This document shows positions 19,094-26,508 of a DNA stretch of 64,000 nt, piece by piece; position 1 is the first letter of the stretch, and each line of letters starts with the position of its first letter. The position numbers and the translations under genes were made by a program. The DNA lies in assembly GCF_014644435.1 (NCBI RefSeq), contig NZ_BMKR01000001.1:248001-312000 (forward strand). Reading direction: 5' to 3'. The stretch comes from Paenibacillus albidus. GTDB lineage: Bacteria; Bacillota; Bacilli; Paenibacillales; Paenibacillaceae. Under the pieces are notes generated by a model. The model did not search any database, had not been told where the DNA came from, and saw only the letters and a program-made list of their open reading frames with translations.

Positions 19094-19130
19094 AAGCGGC
19101 CTATCCGTAACCCGGCTGGATAGGCCGCTT
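19094..19130 (+). terminator. Terminator of the aldose epimerase gene
   Basis: A 13-bp perfect stem, AAGCGGCCTATCC with its complement, around an 11-nt loop, 17 bp after the stop. Confidence 0.8.
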
Positions 19131-19217
19131 CTCTATGTGTTCCTTTCTTGCCTGAACCGGAAACCGGACTCCCTGCCATCGACTAATAATTACCATCCTA
19201 GAAACCTTTCGATAAGG

Positions 19218-19248
19218 TGCATGAATTTGGCCTATAGCGCTCATACTA
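19218..19248 (+). promoter_or_regulatory. Sigma-G-type promoter for the SASP gene
   Basis: TGCATG (19218-19223), an 18-bp spacer and CATACTA (19242-19248) match the forespore sigma-G pattern and lie 32 bp upstream of the SASP start codon. That is the expected timing for an alpha/beta-type SASP. Confidence 0.75.
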
Positions 19249-19279
19249 TCTTCACAACGGGTGAAGGAGGTGAACAAAC

Positions 19280-19519
19280 ATGGGTCAAGCAGGTCAACGC
19301 CAAGGTCGTAGCAGCCGTTCCAATAACCTGGTAGTGCCTCAAGCGAATGCAGCGCTGCAACAATTGAAATTCGAAGCAGCTCAAGAGCTTGGAGTAACTA
19401 TTCCTCAAGATGGTTACTACGGTAACTACACTTCCCGCGAAACCGGTTCTTTGGGAGGTTACATCACTAAACGTCTCGTACAACTGGCAGAGCAACAACT
19501 GTCCGGTCGTTCGAACTAG
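19280..19519 (+). CDS. Alpha/beta-type small acid-soluble spore protein
   Basis: A 79-residue DNA-binding spore protein that coats forespore DNA and changes its UV photochemistry. The germination-protease site region is seen in [11 protein letters not shown], and the second conserved block in [16 protein letters not shown]. The N-terminus is Gln/Ser/Arg-rich ([15 protein letters not shown]). AAGGAGGTGA lies ahead of the ATG, a very strong site, as usual for abundant SASPs. Sigma-G promoter upstream, strong terminator downstream: a monocistronic gene. Confidence 0.95.
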   Translation: MGQAGQRQGRSSRSNNLVVPQANAALQQLKFEAAQELGVTIPQDGYYGNYTSRETGSLGGYITKRLVQLAEQQLSGRSN

Positions 19520-19589
19520 TAGTAACTTTAATTTTTGAATGCTCTAAACGGTTGGATGATTGCCTGTCCGATACCGCGTAATATCTTGG

Positions 19590-19630
19590 GCTCCCCTCCC
19601 GCTTCTCTATGGATGCGTGAGGGGAGCTTT
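19590..19630 (+). terminator. Terminator of the SASP gene
   Basis: GCTCCCCTC pairs with GAGGGGAGC, followed by TTTT, 70 bp after the stop. Confidence 0.8.
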
Positions 19631-19679
19631 TGGCTTTCAGGATTATGTATACGCAGTTGTGAAGCCCCGCTAGCAGCCA

Positions 19680-20090
19680 TCAGCCATAGGACTGGTCAGA
19701 GCTGTCGGAATGGGAAGCCCTCGGGTACCGGATCATCAGGTTCGCCATATTGTAATTGGACTCCAGCGTGGCATCCACGGCGACCATTCCTTGACGGACA
19801 GCAAACTCGTAGCTAATCTCCCCATGGGTCCAGCGGCGTTTATAATTCAGACTCTCCAGCGCCATCAGCCGAAAAGAAGATTGCTGGCTCAAAGTCAAGC
19901 CCTCCTTATCTGCTGCAAAAGTACCACTGCGGCCCGAAAGGGGATTGTGGCGGATGCCGAACTTCCCGATCACGTTATTGCGTATTTGCACAAATACCGT
20001 TCCTGAAGACAACCCTGATAATTCCTCCTGCAATTCCCTAAATACCAAATCCATCTGTCTCGCCAGTGAAAGTTGTTCAGACTTAAGCAT
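19680..20090 (-). CDS. Conserved-looking protein of unknown function, 136 residues
   Basis: AGGAGG lies 6 nt before the ATG, and a sigma-A promoter (TTGAAT, 17 bp, TATAAT) about 115 bp further up supports expression. The product begins MLKSEQLSLARQMDLV, has no signal peptide or membrane helix, and contains SSGTVFVQIRNNVIGKFG and NYNMANLMIRYPR. The mixed alpha/beta character and even composition suggest a cytoplasmic globular protein. I do not recognise a family, and no neighbour suggests a role. Confidence 0.7.
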   Translation of the reverse strand: MLKSEQLSLARQMDLVFRELQEELSGLSSGTVFVQIRNNVIGKFGIRHNPLSGRSGTFAADKEGLTLSQQSSFRLMALESLNYKRRWTHGEISYEFAVRQGMVAVDATLESNYNMANLMIRYPRASHSDSSDQSYG

Positions 20091-20202
20091 GTACTTCCTC
20101 CTATAATTTTATGAGCGTTATATCCTGCAGCAGGCTTCGGACATACGGAATTGCTGCGCTCTTCCGCCGGTCCTGGCACGACTTATATAAGGCTTTAGAC
20201 TC

Positions 20203-20231
20203 ATTATAGGTCAGGAGTCTACCTCATTCAA
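20203..20231 (-). promoter_or_regulatory. Sigma-A promoter for the 136-residue protein gene
   Basis: TTGAAT (20231-20226), a 17-bp spacer and TATAAT (20208-20203). The rest of 20091-20417 holds only this promoter and a terminator. Confidence 0.65.
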
Positions 20232-20337
20232 CAATTTACAACATAAATGGGTGATTATCCCTATATATGCGTCATTTTCATGATCTTATTGTATATAACC
20301 TTTGCTAAATCGATCTGTTTCGACAATATGCAGCCAA

Positions 20338-20363
20338 AAAAGACCCTTAGTTAAGGGTCTTTT
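20338..20363 (-). terminator. Hairpin terminator downstream of the distal pepF 3'-end copy
   Basis: AAAAGACCCTTA pairs perfectly with TAAGGGTCTTTT over a 2-nt loop. On the minus strand it lies about 75 bp after the stop of the duplicated pepF tail, where the original pepF terminator would be expected. Confidence 0.7.
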
Positions 20364-20417
20364 GCGTATTCACACCAACTCGGTAAAAGGATCTTTGGAG
20401 CTGAAAAGGGGATTTGT

Positions 20418-20528
20418 CTTGATTCCGACATAAATTCTAAGCTAAATGCTCTGTCATACTGAGAAACTCATTGATGTCTTCGATAATCAAATCTGCAGCT
20501 CCCTGCCAGAAGTCCGGCTGGGTCAGAT
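20418..20528 (-). pseudogene. Detached second copy of the pepF 3' end (direct repeat, distal copy)
   Basis: These 111 bp match 21248-21358 with two mismatches and include the last 30 or so codons of pepF (TQPDFWQGAADLI...MTEHLA, stop TAG) plus 19 bp beyond the stop. One difference is silent (GCT for GCC); the other changes Val to Ile. The frame continues upstream for another 14 codons (VILFTTQGHLETEN), which do not match pepF, and then meets a TAA. It is a remnant, not a working gene. The piece is followed by a terminator, as a true pepF end would be. Confidence 0.85.
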
Positions 20529-20713
20529 TCTCTGTCTCAAGATGGCCCTGGGTCGTAAACAATATTACCTGTTAAGTTGTAAACTAAATTTGTCTTAATT
20601 TGGAAGTTAAAATCGTACGATTATTTTTTATCTGTTAGGTCACTGTCACATAATAAGTGCCTAAGTGCCACGCATAGACGAACCTGCAACAAAATGACCC
20701 TAGCAACTGAAAC

Positions 20714-20755
20714 AGCGACAGCAAAGGACGAAATAAAGTTCCCTAGACTGTCGCT
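20714..20755. other. Inverted repeat inside the pepF-linked insert
   Basis: AGCGACAG (20714-20721) and CTGTCGCT (20748-20755) can form a hairpin with a 26-nt loop, followed on the plus side by ATTTTATT. It may be a weak terminator belonging to the inserted segment. Confidence 0.4.
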
Positions 20756-20758
20756 ATT

Positions 20759-20941
20759 TTATTCGCTTGTTGCCGTCGTGCGGCTGATCCCGAGCATATC
20801 CGCGATCTGTTCCTGTTTCGGGTAGCAGCTGCCGGTCTCGTCCATATGCGAAGCAAAGGCGAGCAGTACGGCCAGGCGCTCGGATCCCAGCTCGCGGACA
20901 AGGCCGTCCATAAACATGGGCGGCTGTCGGAGGACAAGTTT
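20759..20941 (-). pseudogene. Fragment of a helix-turn-helix (replication-type) protein
   Basis: Sixty codons are readable between two stops: LRQPPMFMDGLVRELG, ERLAVLLAFASHMDETGSC, then YPKQEQIADMLGISRTTA, ending TSE-stop. This is the N-terminal winged-helix part of proteins found on plasmids, phages and integrated elements of Bacillales. In complete relatives the chain continues past the ISRTTA helix, so the frame here is cut off. It also lacks a ribosome site. It follows the 83-residue ORF in the same frame, after that ORF's TAA stop. Confidence 0.6.
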
Positions 20942-21193
20942 TTATCTAGCAGGCTTCAAAAAAACTTTATAGCATATATCATGGGCAACAGTGCTTTGTT
21001 TATTGGGATCTGCGTCATAATTATAATCCGCCGGGCTTGTGTCAAAACTATACATAACGTTTGTCACAAGATAGAGCTTGCTATTCCATAGAAGCAGCTC
21101 GCCTGTTCTTGGAATGAACGGCAACGCAACCAGATCAGAATGTTCAGCGCGCGGATCCTCATCTAATACAATTGCCAACTCAATAATTTTCAA
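20942..21193 (-). CDS. 83-residue protein of unknown function inside the pepF-linked insert
   Basis: TTG start with GAGGTG 6 nt upstream; stop TAA at 20944. The product reads MKIIELAIVLDEDPR, then LVALPFIPRTGELLLWNSKLY, and ends DICYKVFLKPAR, with a strand-rich pattern. Small proteins of this kind occur beside mobile-element genes in Bacillales, but I cannot name the family. It lies between the pepF gene and the broken HTH fragment and may be the only intact gene of the inserted segment. Confidence 0.55.
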   Translation of the reverse strand: MKIIELAIVLDEDPRAEHSDLVALPFIPRTGELLLWNSKLYLVTNVMYSFDTSPADYNYDADPNKQSTVAHDICYKVFLKPAR

Positions 21194-21247
21194 ATGCTCA
21201 CCTCGAAAAATGTAAAATACTACATTTGCCGTTAAGATCTCATTCGC

Positions 21248-21358
21248 CTTGATTCCGACATAAATTCTAGGCTAAATGCTCTGTCATACTGAGAAACTCA
21301 TTGATGTCTTCGACAATCAAATCTGCAGCTCCCTGCCAGAAGTCCGGCTGGGTCAGAT
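21248..21358 (-). repeat. Proximal copy of the 111-bp pepF 3'-end direct repeat
   Basis: Same orientation as 20418-20528, offset exactly 830 bp, two mismatches. It forms the present 3' end of the intact pepF gene. Confidence 0.9.
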
Positions 21359-23066
21359 CTACATTCAAATGCTTCGATACCAGATCCTCCAGGGTCATTA
21401 CCCCCGTGTCGCGCAGCAGATCATCGTATTTATCCGCAAAGGAGGCGCCTTCCTGCAACGCAAGACGGTACAAGCCGGTACTGAACATATACCCGACGGT
21501 ATACGGGAAATTGTAGAAAGGCACATCTGTACTGTAGAAATGCAGCTTCGACGCCCAGAAATGAGGATGATATTCGGACAGGACACCGCAGAAAGCTTCT
21601 TTTTGCGCTTCTTCCATCAGCTCTGACAGCTCTTCGGCATTGACCAGACCTTCCTTGCGTTTCTCATAAAACCGGGTTTCGAACAGGAACCGGGCATGGA
21701 TGTTCATAAAGAAAGCCACACTGTTCTGAATCTTCGTTTCCAGAAGCGCGATTTTCTCCTCCGCACTGCCCGCTGCCTTCACCTGGGCGTCGGATACGAT
21801 GACTTCCGCAAAGGTTGAAGCCGTCTCGGCCACATTCATGGCGTAATTCTGATTGAAAAAAGGCTGGTCATCCAGCAGATAGGAGTGATACGCATGCCCC
21901 AGCTCATGGGCCAGTGTCGACACACTGGAAGCTGTACCGCTGTAAGTCATAAAAATCCGTGATTCCTTGCTCTCCGGAAAAGAGACACAGAAGCCGCCTG
22001 GCCGTTTGCCGGGACGATCCTCCACTTCGATCCAATTGCTGTCAAAGGCCTGCTCGGAGAATTCTGCAAGCTTAGGACTGAATTTGCGGAACTGGTTAAC
22101 AATGTCCGCGGCAGCCTGTTCGTATGGGATTTTCTCTGTAGATTCTCCCAGCGGAGCCCCTACATCAACCCATGAAAGGGAGTCGACCCCCAGCAGCTTC
22201 GCCTTGCGCTTGAGGTAGGACACGAGGGCCGGCTTGCTTTGGTTAATGACATCCCACATTACATTCAGCGTGTCATGCGACATCCGGTTCAAGCTCAGCG
22301 GTTCCTTCAGCACATCCTCCCAGCCCCGTCCGGCATAAAGCTTCAGGCGGAAACCGGCCAGGTGATTGAGAGTATCCGCGCAATATTCGGCAGCTCCGCC
22401 CCAAGCCTCTTCCCACTTGCGGAACATGGCCTTGCGCACGTTCGGGTCGGAATCATCCAGCTTGTTGAAGGCCTGGCCAACTGACAGCAGCTTGCTGCCT
22501 TCTTCATCCTCAAAAGGAATCTGAATGGAGCCGACGATCGTCTCATAATGCTCGCTCCAGCCGTGATACCCGTCCACTGCAAGCTCTAGAGCCAGGCTCT
22601 CCAGCTCCGGACTCATTTTTTCCCGGGCCAGATTACGTCTCTCGCTTAATACAAATTGAAGCGGGGCAATTCCCGGACGTTCCATCCAGCCTGCCCATAC
22701 CTCATCCGATGTCTGGCGCAGCACATTGTCGAACTGTGAACTGATGCCCTCAAAACGCGCCCGGAGGCCCATTACCTTGGAAGCAACGCGGACAGCCTCC
22801 TTATCCTGCTGGTTCTGCGCTCCAAGGCAGGTGGCGAACTCATACGCCTGTACAAGGCGTCCTGTGCAGCTCTGCAGCAGCTCAATAACCTTATCCAGTT
22901 CGGCGCTAGCCTCCGCTTGTACTGGCGGCACGGAGGTCTTGACCAGCTGCTGCAAGCTCTCGATATCACCTTCCAGCTTCTTCAGGAAGCTTGCTAATTC
23001 AGGAGAGGAGGACCCTCCCGGATATATGGACTCGAGATCCCATGTCAGCGATAAAGGCTTTTTCAT
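21267..23066 (-). CDS. pepF: M3-family oligoendopeptidase PepF
   Basis: A 599-residue cytoplasmic zinc metallopeptidase that cleaves short peptides. The zinc site is His387-Glu388-Leu-Gly-His391 (TLAHELGHAYHSY), and the third ligand Glu lies in NVAETASTFAE about 25 residues later. The remainder is alpha-helical, and the length fits PepF/YjbG-type enzymes (about 600). ATG start. Its last 30 codons are duplicated 830 bp downstream; the gene itself is intact, ending MTEHLA. In the Firmicutes the pepF-yjbI neighbourhood is common, and a truncated globin (yjbI-like) is indeed nearby. Confidence 0.95.
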   Translation of the reverse strand: MKKPLSLTWDLESIYPGGSSSPELASFLKKLEGDIESLQQLVKTSVPPVQAEASAELDKVIELLQSCTGRLVQAYEFATCLGAQNQQDKEAVRVASKVMGLRARFEGISSQFDNVLRQTSDEVWAGWMERPGIAPLQFVLSERRNLAREKMSPELESLALELAVDGYHGWSEHYETIVGSIQIPFEDEEGSKLLSVGQAFNKLDDSDPNVRKAMFRKWEEAWGGAAEYCADTLNHLAGFRLKLYAGRGWEDVLKEPLSLNRMSHDTLNVMWDVINQSKPALVSYLKRKAKLLGVDSLSWVDVGAPLGESTEKIPYEQAAADIVNQFRKFSPKLAEFSEQAFDSNWIEVEDRPGKRPGGFCVSFPESKESRIFMTYSGTASSVSTLAHELGHAYHSYLLDDQPFFNQNYAMNVAETASTFAEVIVSDAQVKAAGSAEEKIALLETKIQNSVAFFMNIHARFLFETRFYEKRKEGLVNAEELSELMEEAQKEAFCGVLSEYHPHFWASKLHFYSTDVPFYNFPYTVGYMFSTGLYRLALQEGASFADKYDDLLRDTGVMTLEDLVSKHLNVDLTQPDFWQGAADLIVEDINEFLSMTEHLA

Positions 23067-23185
23067 ATGTATTCACCATTCCTTTATTATCATTTGGTTT
23101 TCTTGTGTATTGACCTGCAGCCATGGTAAAGTGGTAGCGGCAGCGAAAAGCTCCCATGCTGACCCATTTTGAGGAGGAGATCCTT

Positions 23186-23353
23186 ATGAAGCCACTGCAA
23201 ATTTCACCGGAAACAGCGATTGCCCTATCCAAACAACTAGGCGTTCCCCTGGAGCACTTGATGCATATGCCACAACATATTCTGCTGCAAAAAATAGCCG
23301 AGTTATCCAAAAAGAGCCCGGAATCTTCCCCCTCCGAGAAGGACGGGCAATGA
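23186..23353 (+). CDS. YycC-family small protein
   Basis: A 55-residue protein starting MKPLQISPETAIALSKQL and containing the family hallmark LEHLMHMPQHILLQKIAEL. The start is the ATG at 23186, 6 nt after GAGGAGGAG; an upstream ATG at 23156 precedes that site and is not used. The function is unknown. The stop TGA overlaps the next start codon by 4 bp, so the two genes are translationally coupled. Confidence 0.8.
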   Translation: MKPLQISPETAIALSKQLGVPLEHLMHMPQHILLQKIAELSKKSPESSPSEKDGQ

Positions 23354-23580
23354 TTCCTTTTAGCCACACTTGGCCTTATGACATTCTACTCGGAGACATG
23401 TATTTACAATATTGTCCGTTCTGCAACCGTGAGAACATTCTTCTGCCGATGAAACCGAAGGAACTGCAGATCGTACACGACGGCAAAAAAAAGCTGCTGG
23501 TCTTCCCTTGCTGCAAGACCAGCCTGACTGTGGTCGACACGGATGGGGACTACCTGTTGTTTGATCGGGCTGTCCGCTAG
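23350..23580 (+). CDS. Small protein with a CPFC motif, unknown function
   Basis: A 76-residue product starting MIPFSHTWPYDILLGD. It has Cys-Pro-Phe-Cys at about residues 22-25 and Cys-Cys near 54 (FPCCKTSL), which together could bind one zinc ion. It overlaps the yycC stop by 4 bp, so it is translated in concert with it. A terminator follows. I do not recognise a named family. Confidence 0.75.
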   Translation: MIPFSHTWPYDILLGDMYLQYCPFCNRENILLPMKPKELQIVHDGKKKLLVFPCCKTSLTVVDTDGDYLLFDRAVR

Positions 23581-23589
23581 TCCCTTATG

Positions 23590-23632
23590 AAAGCTGTCTT
23601 CAACAGCAGAAGCTGCTGAAGACAGCTTTTTG
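23590..23632. terminator. Bidirectional terminator
   Basis: AAAGCTGTCTTCA..CAGC pairs with GCTG.CTGAAGACAGCTTT, with T and A runs outside, between two convergent genes. Confidence 0.85.
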
Positions 23633-23645
23633 GTTTGTTCTAATC

Positions 23646-24350
23646 TCACCCTCTTGAAGACAGGCCGTCAGGGTCAACCTCTTCTCCCCGCATTTGTTCG
23701 CGCAGAAGGGCCCACTGTTCACGCGCCGCACGGATCATGGCGGCATCCATGATCTTCTGATCATTAATCAGACGCGAGAACCACATGACGGCATCGCCAA
23801 ATTGGCCGATACGCCGGTTCAGCTCGCCGATCAGGTACAGCAGACGGGCATCATTCCCACCGATTCCATCCCGCTCATAGACCTTGATATAGGCCTCCAG
23901 AGAGTAACGCAGGAAACGCTGCTCCTGTTCCGTTTGTCCCTCGTAACGGTACAGCCAGGCGATGTGATGCAGAAGGCTGGCAATAATGCGGTCCTTGTCA
24001 TTGATGCTCTGGGCGCACAGCAGGGCCAGCTTGTAGGTCTCCAGTGCCACTTCCCAGCTGCGCTGTTCGCCGAAGCTGCGGGGTTTCCAGCGTTTCCCCA
24101 CTTGCTCATGAAAAGCTTTGCGCTGCCAGTCGGCCAGCTTGTCCGCCGAGTTCTCCGTAGAAGCAAATCCGCACTCCGGACAGACACGCACAACGTAATA
24201 ATCAGGATTCTCATTTTTGTAATAGGAGCAGAAATCAGCATCGCGGCGCGAGGCTTTTTTGAGGCTGGGCCGTACCCGTGAGGTGGAGAATTCATGCTCA
24301 CAGTTGCAGCACTGGACTTTAATGGAGTACAGGGGTATTAAATCCGACAA
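23646..24350 (-). CDS. DUF2225 family protein
   Basis: A 234-residue cytoplasmic protein. The N-terminus has zinc-ribbon-like cysteines (VQCCNCEHEFSTS and VRVCPECGFAST). The C-terminal two thirds are helical repeats resembling TPRs (ETYKLALLCAQS, FLRYSLEAYIKVYE, DAVMWFSRLI). That is the standard DUF2225 layout; the role is unknown. TTG start behind GAGGGCAT. A globin gene follows 35 bp further upstream on the same strand, so the two are likely co-transcribed. Confidence 0.88.
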   Translation of the reverse strand: MSDLIPLYSIKVQCCNCEHEFSTSRVRPSLKKASRRDADFCSYYKNENPDYYVVRVCPECGFASTENSADKLADWQRKAFHEQVGKRWKPRSFGEQRSWEVALETYKLALLCAQSINDKDRIIASLLHHIAWLYRYEGQTEQEQRFLRYSLEAYIKVYERDGIGGNDARLLYLIGELNRRIGQFGDAVMWFSRLINDQKIMDAAMIRAAREQWALLREQMRGEEVDPDGLSSRG

Positions 24351-24385
24351 ATGCCCTCATTCCTTTCACATTGAACACATCACTC

Positions 24386-24793
24386 TTATTCCTGGGGCAT
24401 GTTGACGAAATGATGGGCAGGACCCGCCAGACGATTCAATACAAAGGAACGCAGCGGCTCCTCCACACCCGTCTCTTCCAGCGCCTCTTTCATGCACTGC
24501 AGCCATTCTTCCGCACGCTCCGGTGTAATCGGAATATGCATATGCCGCGCTCTCATCATGGGATGGCCATGAAGTTCCGAATAGAGCGTAGGGCCGCCGA
24601 AAAACTGACTGAGAAATTGATACTGCTTCTCCATGACAGGACCGATGTCCTCAGGGAACAAAGGCCCAAGGCCCGGGTGAATCTGCACCTTGCTGTAGAA
24701 CACTTCCACCAACCGGTGAAGGCTTTCTGCGCCCCCCAGGTTATCATATATGCTGTTATTTGGATTCATTGAAGGGTACCAGCTTTCTTCCAT
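24386..24793 (-). CDS. Truncated hemoglobin (group II, YjbI-like)
   Basis: A 135-residue 2-on-2 globin: YDNLGGAESLHRLVEVFYSKV (helices A/B), then HPGLGPLFP, the distal region YQFLSQFFGGPTLYSE, and the proximal-histidine region HGHPMMRARHMHIPI. The expected ligand is the His of MRARHMHI. Such proteins bind heme and O2 or NO and are found near pepF/DUF2225 genes in Bacillales. No strong ribosome site is visible before either candidate ATG (24793 or 24769). Confidence 0.9.
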   Translation of the reverse strand: MEESWYPSMNPNNSIYDNLGGAESLHRLVEVFYSKVQIHPGLGPLFPEDIGPVMEKQYQFLSQFFGGPTLYSELHGHPMMRARHMHIPITPERAEEWLQCMKEALEETGVEEPLRSFVLNRLAGPAHHFVNMPQE

Positions 24794-24889
24794 TTTAATG
24801 TAACGGCTTTTTTATTATACCAAAAAAGAGGACGGTACGGATATGCGACCTTAGTGCCCATCCAGCACGCAGCCTCCCGGCGAAAAAAA

Positions 24890-24913
24890 GACGCTAAACC
24901 GTTGTTTAGCGTC
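24890..24913. repeat. 24-bp direct repeat, left flank of the IS (a duplicated hairpin)
   Basis: GACGCTAAAC-N4-GTTTAGCGTC, identical to 26473-26496 and in the same orientation. It abuts the left end of the insertion sequence and is itself a palindrome. Confidence 0.9.
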
Positions 24914-24924
24914 CAGATTGTCGA

Positions 24925-24957
24925 GAAACCCAGGTCATTTTTAAGACCTTGGGTTTC
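24925..24957 (-). terminator. Terminator inside the left end of the IS
   Basis: GAAACCCAGGTC pairs with GACCT(T)GGGTTTC, one bulge, downstream of the transposase frame. Confidence 0.7.
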
Positions 24958-24999
24958 TTTTTGCGTTTAGGCAGAAGTGAAATCGGGAAAAGAAGGGGA

Positions 25000-25773
25000 C
25001 TACCCCCGCTTTTCCAGGCGATCCAGGTGGATCGCCATCTTCTTCATGTTCTGCACGGCAGCCGTCATCAGTGCTTGTTCCCTGACGTTCGGAAGTCCGC
25101 GCAAACGGCAATAGCGAAACCCATGGAGCTCTTTAGCATCCGCGAAGCTTCGCTCAATCGTTTCTTTTCGTTTGCGGTATAACTTCTTGCCGGGCGTACT
25201 TAGCCGGTTATTACGGACCCATTCTTTGCTGTCCTCCCACACGTGCCGTGTTACCACCTTTCGGTGATTTTGGGACTGCGTGCATTGACCCAGCAGCGGA
25301 CAATTCTTGCACTGTTCTGGATCGGAAGCATACTGCCGGTAGCCCTTTCGGTCTGTGGTTCGGTAATTCAATTCGTGACTCGCTGGACAAACATACAGAT
25401 TTCGCTCGGCATCAAAGGTAAACTTCCACTTCGGAAACAATCCTTGCTTGGGATGAAATCTCCGGTGAGCAATCACCGCAAAAATCTTTCGGCTCTGTAA
25501 TCCTCGGCAAATAGGCGTTGTTAAATAACCCGAATCCAGCGCTACGGCTTCGACCTTAAATTCAAATCGTTTTTGCTGGCGATCCAAACGTGACAGATAG
25601 GGCACGGAGTCGTGCACGTTTCCGGGCGTAACATACACATCTGTTATGAGATTGTATTTCATATCCACCGTTCGGTGGTCCAGATAAAAGAAGCCCTCAG
25701 GTTTGCCATCGCGAATCATATATCCGCTATCGGGATCGGTCTTGCTCACTTTAATTTCCTTTTCTTCATTCAC
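25000..25773 (-). CDS. IS1182-family transposase, C-terminal part (second frame)
   Basis: 257 codons from a GTG (VNEEKEIKVSKTDPDS). It covers the DDE domain from GYMIRDGKPEGFFYLDHRTVD through AVALDSGYLTTPI, the cysteine cluster CPASHEL and CKNCPLLGQC, and the C-terminal KKLYRKRKETIERSFADAKE, whose glutamate is the expected third catalytic acid. The frame is open for several codons upstream of the GTG (ALKPRE), back to an A-run shared with the first frame. It is not functional alone: it lacks the first Asp and the DNA-binding part. Confidence 0.9.
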   Translation of the reverse strand: MNEEKEIKVSKTDPDSGYMIRDGKPEGFFYLDHRTVDMKYNLITDVYVTPGNVHDSVPYLSRLDRQQKRFEFKVEAVALDSGYLTTPICRGLQSRKIFAVIAHRRFHPKQGLFPKWKFTFDAERNLYVCPASHELNYRTTDRKGYRQYASDPEQCKNCPLLGQCTQSQNHRKVVTRHVWEDSKEWVRNNRLSTPGKKLYRKRKETIERSFADAKELHGFRYCRLRGLPNVREQALMTAAVQNMKKMAIHLDRLEKRG

Positions 25774-25787
25774 TTCCTCTCTAGGTT

Positions 25788-26372
25788 TTAGGGCTTTTTT
25801 CCATGCGCCTTCCGGTCCTCGGCCACGGCAGCGTTGAGCTCGTCCACATAATCCTTTGTATTTTGCAAAACCATTTGTTTAGTGTACTGGTGCTTATTTG
25901 CATTGGCTTTGACGTGGGTTGAATCCGTAACAAGAACACGCCCGCCGACCATTCGGTGTGAAATCGCTTGGAGAACAATCTCATCGAAAATATCCTGGAA
26001 GATGTTTGTATCTTTAAACCGCGTTCTTCGGTTCCAGCTAATCGTGGTGTGATCGGGAACCTTATCGGTCAATCCCAGTCCCAAAAACCAGCGGTAGGCG
26101 AGGTTAGTCTGGATTTCACGCTCCAATTGACGCTCTGAACGAATACCGTAAAAGTAACCGAGAAAAATCATTTTAAATAAGACGACAGGATCAATGGCAG
26201 GACGACCATTATCCGCACAGTATAACGGTCGAACTTTCTCATCGATAAAGGAAAAATCGATATATTTATCTACTTTGCGTAGCAAATGGTCTTGTGGCAC
26301 TAAATCTTCAATGGAAACAAATTCGTAGGATTGTTGTTTTTCTCGGTTGGAACGTAGCATACAAGACACCAT
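25788..26372 (-). CDS. IS1182-family transposase, N-terminal part (first frame)
   Basis: 194 codons that include the IS1182 N-terminal domain (VSIEDLVPQDHLLRKVDKYIDF, GRPAIDPVVLFKMIFLGYFYG, LAYRWFLGLGLTDKVPDHTT) and the first catalytic Asp in VTDSTHVKANANKH. The frame ends at a TAA two codons after GGA AAA AAG. A shift of -1 at that A-run would join it to the C-terminal frame and give a full-length transposase of about 455 residues. Whether this is programmed frameshifting or a one-base deletion is open. Confidence 0.9.
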   Translation of the reverse strand: MVSCMLRSNREKQQSYEFVSIEDLVPQDHLLRKVDKYIDFSFIDEKVRPLYCADNGRPAIDPVVLFKMIFLGYFYGIRSERQLEREIQTNLAYRWFLGLGLTDKVPDHTTISWNRRTRFKDTNIFQDIFDEIVLQAISHRMVGGRVLVTDSTHVKANANKHQYTKQMVLQNTKDYVDELNAAVAEDRKAHGKKP

Positions 26373-26472
26373 CCGTTCTATAAATAGTTACCTATATTAT
26401 ATAACATTAACGCGGTGTCGTCTTAAATTAATTACATATAAATAAGGCTGTCGAGACTTTCTCGACAGCCTG

Positions 26473-26496
26473 GACGCTAAACCGTTGTTTAGCGTC
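26473..26496. repeat. 24-bp direct repeat, right flank of the IS (original terminator hairpin)
   Basis: Identical to 24890-24913. On the minus strand it follows the stop of the 31-codon gene by 12 bp. With the IS removed, the hairpin would run straight into the seven-T tract that now lies beyond the left repeat. Confidence 0.85.
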
Positions 26497-26508
26497 TTTA
26501 GAGCATAT

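Larger units (their letters stand above)
24914..26472 (-). mobile_element. IS1182-family insertion sequence, 1559 bp
   Basis: The ends are near-perfect inverted repeats: CAGATTGTCGAGAAA on the left and CAGGCTGTCGAGAAA read inward from the right. Inside is a DDE transposase of the IS1182 type split into two frames. Just inside the left end is a strong hairpin that would stop readthrough. The flanking 24-bp direct repeats are complete terminator hairpins, which points to a hairpin target that was duplicated on insertion. As I recall, IS1182 members have variable and often long target duplications. Confidence 0.92.
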
